This document shows, piece after piece, positions 50,448 to 52,337 of a DNA stretch of 52,337 nt (position 1 is its first letter; every line of letters begins with the position of its first letter). The translations under genes were made by a program, and so were the position numbers. Below the pieces are notes generated by a model. That model made no database searches and was not told the origin of the DNA. It saw only the letters and a list, made by a program, of their open reading frames with translations. The stretch is from the NCBI GenBank assembly GCA_028065725.1, contig JAPTVL010000543.1, forward strand, positions 1 through 52,337, read 5' to 3'. The DNA is from Betaproteobacteria bacterium. Lineage in GTDB: Bacteria > Pseudomonadota > Gammaproteobacteria > Burkholderiales > Rhodocyclaceae.

Positions 50448-51173
50448 ACTCCAAGCAAGTTAAACGCCCTCTACACCCGGCTGGCCCCGGGGACGCCGCT
50501 GACCTCGGAGGACTTGGCGGTGCTGGGCATCTCTGCCGATCTGGCCGTCCACTACGTCCGGGCGGGTTGGCTCACGCGCTTGGCGCGCGGGGTTTTCTGC
50601 CGCCCCAACGATGCCTTGGCCCTGCATCCCAGCTTGTTGTTGTTGCAGCGCAGATTCGAGGGCCTGCACGTCGGCGGTAAGTCGGCGCTGGACTGGTACG
50701 GCGTGCGCCAGTACGTGTCGCAGCAGCCCGTGCTGCACCTGTACGGCTGGACGGCAGCGCGTCTGCCGGAATGGTTCACCGCACGCTTCCCGGCCGAGTA
50801 CCACCGCAAGCGCCTGTTCGACGAGCAACCGGACGCCTTGCTGCACGTCGGCCCGTTCGAGCAGCGCAACGGAGCGCCGCAGGTCTCGGCGCCGGAGCGG
50901 GCCTTGCTGGAACTGTTGAGCGAAGTCGGCGTGCGCCAACCCTTGCAGGAAGCGCGCGAACTCGTCGAGAGCGCGTACAACCTGCGCGCCGACGTGCTGC
51001 GCGAGTTGTTGCAGCACTGCACGAACGTCAAGACCGTGCGGCTATGTTTGCAACTTGGCCGCGAAGCGTCATCGCCTTGGGTGGCGAAGCTCGATCCAGC
51101 CACGTTGCCGACGGGCAGCGACCGGCCCTGGGTGTCCCGATCAACCGATGGCCTGCTGGTGCTCAAGCCGTGA
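50436..51173 (+). CDS. abiEi: AbiEi-family antitoxin (type IV toxin-antitoxin)
   Basis: A 245-residue protein. It has an N-terminal winged-helix 'AbiEi antitoxin' domain (about 8-60: LAPGTPLTSEDLAVLGISADLAVHYVRAGWLTRLARGVF is the strand-helix core). The C-terminal domain is AbiEi-like (SALDWYGVRQYV, SAPERALLELLSEV). AbiEi neutralises the nucleotidyltransferase without binding it and represses the operon. ATG at 50436 lies inside an inverted repeat with no ribosome binding site. The stop overlaps the toxin GTG. Lower GC in the promoter region suggests recent acquisition. Confidence 0.87.
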   Translation: MATTTPSKLNALYTRLAPGTPLTSEDLAVLGISADLAVHYVRAGWLTRLARGVFCRPNDALALHPSLLLLQRRFEGLHVGGKSALDWYGVRQYVSQQPVLHLYGWTAARLPEWFTARFPAEYHRKRLFDEQPDALLHVGPFEQRNGAPQVSAPERALLELLSEVGVRQPLQEARELVESAYNLRADVLRELLQHCTNVKTVRLCLQLGREASSPWVAKLDPATLPTGSDRPWVSRSTDGLLVLKP

Positions 51174-52090
51174 ACCAGACCTATCTCGATACCGCGCGCT
51201 TGCTGACGCAAGTGGCGCCGCTGGTGTTCGTGGACGACACGTTCGCACTGAAGGGCGGCACCGCGATCAATCTGTTCGTGCGCGACATGCCGCGCTTGTC
51301 GGTCGATCTCGATCTGGTCTTTCCCGATCACGCGTTGCCGCGCGACGAGGCACTGGCGCGCATCAACGAGGCTGTTCGACAGGCCGCCGAACGCTTGAAG
51401 AAGCGAGGTTTCCAGACGCACGCGCCAGCGGCTGCCGCAGGGGAGACGAAGTTGCTAGTGCGCCGCGATTCGATTCAAGTGAAGGTCGAAGTCAACTTCG
51501 TCATGCGTGGCACGGTGCAGCCGGTGCGTCATGCTTCGCTCACGCCCACCGCGCGCGACGTGCTGATGGCCGATCTGGACATCCCGGTGGTGTCCCTGGA
51601 AGACGTGTATGGCGGCAAACTGGTGGCGGCGCTGGATCGGCAGCACCCGCGCGACCTGTTCGACGTCATGCAGCTCTTTGCACACGAGGGCATCACGCCC
51701 GGCATCCGGCGCGCATTCGTGGTCTATCTGGCCTGCAGCAACCGGCCGATCCATGAAGTGCTGTTCCCGCCGCTGCGGGACGTCCGGTACGACTACGAGC
51801 ACAACTTCCAAGGCATGACGGCCGAGCCGGTGCCGCTCGATGCACTGCTCGCTGCGCGGGAACGCATGGTGCGCGAACTTCAGCAGGGGTTGGACGAGCA
51901 CGAGCGGCGCTTCCTGCTGTCGCTGGCCGCCGGCACGCCGGAGTGGTCGCTGCTCGGCATCGCGCACCTCGAACACCTGCCGGGCATCCGCTGGAAGCTG
52001 CACAACCTGGCGCAGTTGCAGAAGGCCGATGCGAAGAGATTTGCCGAGCAAGCCGACTTGCTCGCTACGCGGCTTGCTGCGTTATCCTAG
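51170..52090 (+). CDS. abiEii: AbiEii-family nucleotidyltransferase toxin
   Basis: A 306-residue nucleotidyltransferase of the AbiEii/MenT group. The signature LKGGTAINLF (28-37) is followed by SVDLDLVF with metal-binding Asp46 and Asp48, a catalytic-region KVEVNFV and the HPRDLFDVMQL motif. Relatives transfer nucleotides (for example GTP or pyrimidines onto tRNA) and cause abortive infection or stabilise mobile elements. The start GTG at 51170 overlaps the antitoxin stop in GTGA. It is the last gene before the right end. Confidence 0.9.
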   Translation: MNQTYLDTARLLTQVAPLVFVDDTFALKGGTAINLFVRDMPRLSVDLDLVFPDHALPRDEALARINEAVRQAAERLKKRGFQTHAPAAAAGETKLLVRRDSIQVKVEVNFVMRGTVQPVRHASLTPTARDVLMADLDIPVVSLEDVYGGKLVAALDRQHPRDLFDVMQLFAHEGITPGIRRAFVVYLACSNRPIHEVLFPPLRDVRYDYEHNFQGMTAEPVPLDALLAARERMVRELQQGLDEHERRFLLSLAAGTPEWSLLGIAHLEHLPGIRWKLHNLAQLQKADAKRFAEQADLLATRLAALS

Positions 52091-52150
52091 ACGCTGATTG
52101 ATGATGAGCCGATGCCGCGCAAACCCGCGCCAGCAAAGGGCATGTTTTTC

Positions 52151-52172
52151 TGACGGTAAAAGCGACGGTAAA
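52151..52172 (+). promoter_or_regulatory. Right-end arm-type sites
   Basis: TGACGGTAAAA (52151-52161) and CGACGGTAAA (52163-52172) repeat the word seen at 195-363 upstream of int. They sit 59 bp inside attR, the expected place for right-arm integrase sites. The rest of 52091-52230 holds no gene. Confidence 0.6.
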
Positions 52173-52230
52173 GGCCCATGTCGATCACAGCCAAACCCTT
52201 TAACCATGCGGACTTGCGTGATCCGTTGAT

Positions 52231-52337
52231 GATCGAGTGGGAGTGAATTTACGTCCTTCGAGGACTATCGCCAGCTATCGAAAAACTGACGTAACGTGTT
52301 GATTTAGAAATAAATACGTCACGACAGCTATCGGTGG
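52231..52337 (+). repeat. attR: right copy of 107-bp direct repeat
   Basis: Matches 64-170 with four mismatches and starts with the same guaA-end core GATCGAGTGGGAGTGA. The bases before it (to 52230) do not continue the guaA reading frame, so this is the element's distal end. Identity runs to the window edge. Confidence 0.88.

Overview
This window appears to be an almost complete integrative and conjugative element (ICE) of about 52 kb inserted at the 3' end of guaA in a GC-rich gammaproteobacterium. Bases 2-79 encode the last 25 residues of GMP synthase. The perfect CIRCE operator inside the element only makes sense in a host with HrcA. That fits Xanthomonadales (which have HrcA) better than enterics, but the taxon is inferred, not seen. 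A 107-bp direct repeat (64-170 and 52231-52337, 4 mismatches) marks the two ends. Copies of GACGGTAAA lie at both ends and look like integrase arm sites.

Layout from left to right: (1) attL, arm sites, a P4-type tyrosine integrase and a convergent AlpA-type regulator. (2) A minus-strand four-gene operon (7071 to 2114): a metallo-beta-lactamase (MBL) fold protein, an E2-E1-JAB triple fusion, a second MBL protein and a four-TM membrane protein. It is read from a good sigma70 promoter with a perfect CIRCE at the expected transcription start. (3) DUF2958, a Lit-like (U49) HExxH peptidase and radC, where two near-identical leaders of about 300 bp precede DUF2958 and radC. (4) The maintenance backbone: DUF932, ParB, DUF736, an XRE regulator, a second DUF2958, DUF2285, an HTH protein, RepA with iteron-like repeats, ParA, an RHH protein, DUF2840, TraF and the relaxase. 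(5) A 14-kb BREX-like operon: HTH, DUF499 ATPase, short PglZ, AAA+ ATPase, subtilisin-like protease, DUF1156 methyltransferase, an unknown 166-aa protein and a SNF2 helicase. (6) The conjugation module: LysR, EexN, TraG, CopG, TrbB-C-D-E-J-K-L-F-G-I and DUF2274. (7) An AbiE-type toxin-antitoxin pair, right-end arm sites and attR.

The backbone gene order is that of the Tn4371-like ICE family, but the integrase and guaA target differ from what I know of Tn4371. Four cargo sets (ubiquitin-like operon, Lit-like peptidase, BREX-like operon, AbiE) belong to or resemble phage-defence or stabilisation systems, so the element looks like a mobile defence island.

The most notable discovery candidate is the CIRCE/HrcA control of the E2-E1-JAB/MBL operon. 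It would tie a ubiquitin-like conjugation system to the host's chaperonin-stress sensor. The second is a BREX-like operon carrying a AAA+/subtilase pair between PglZ and the methyltransferase.
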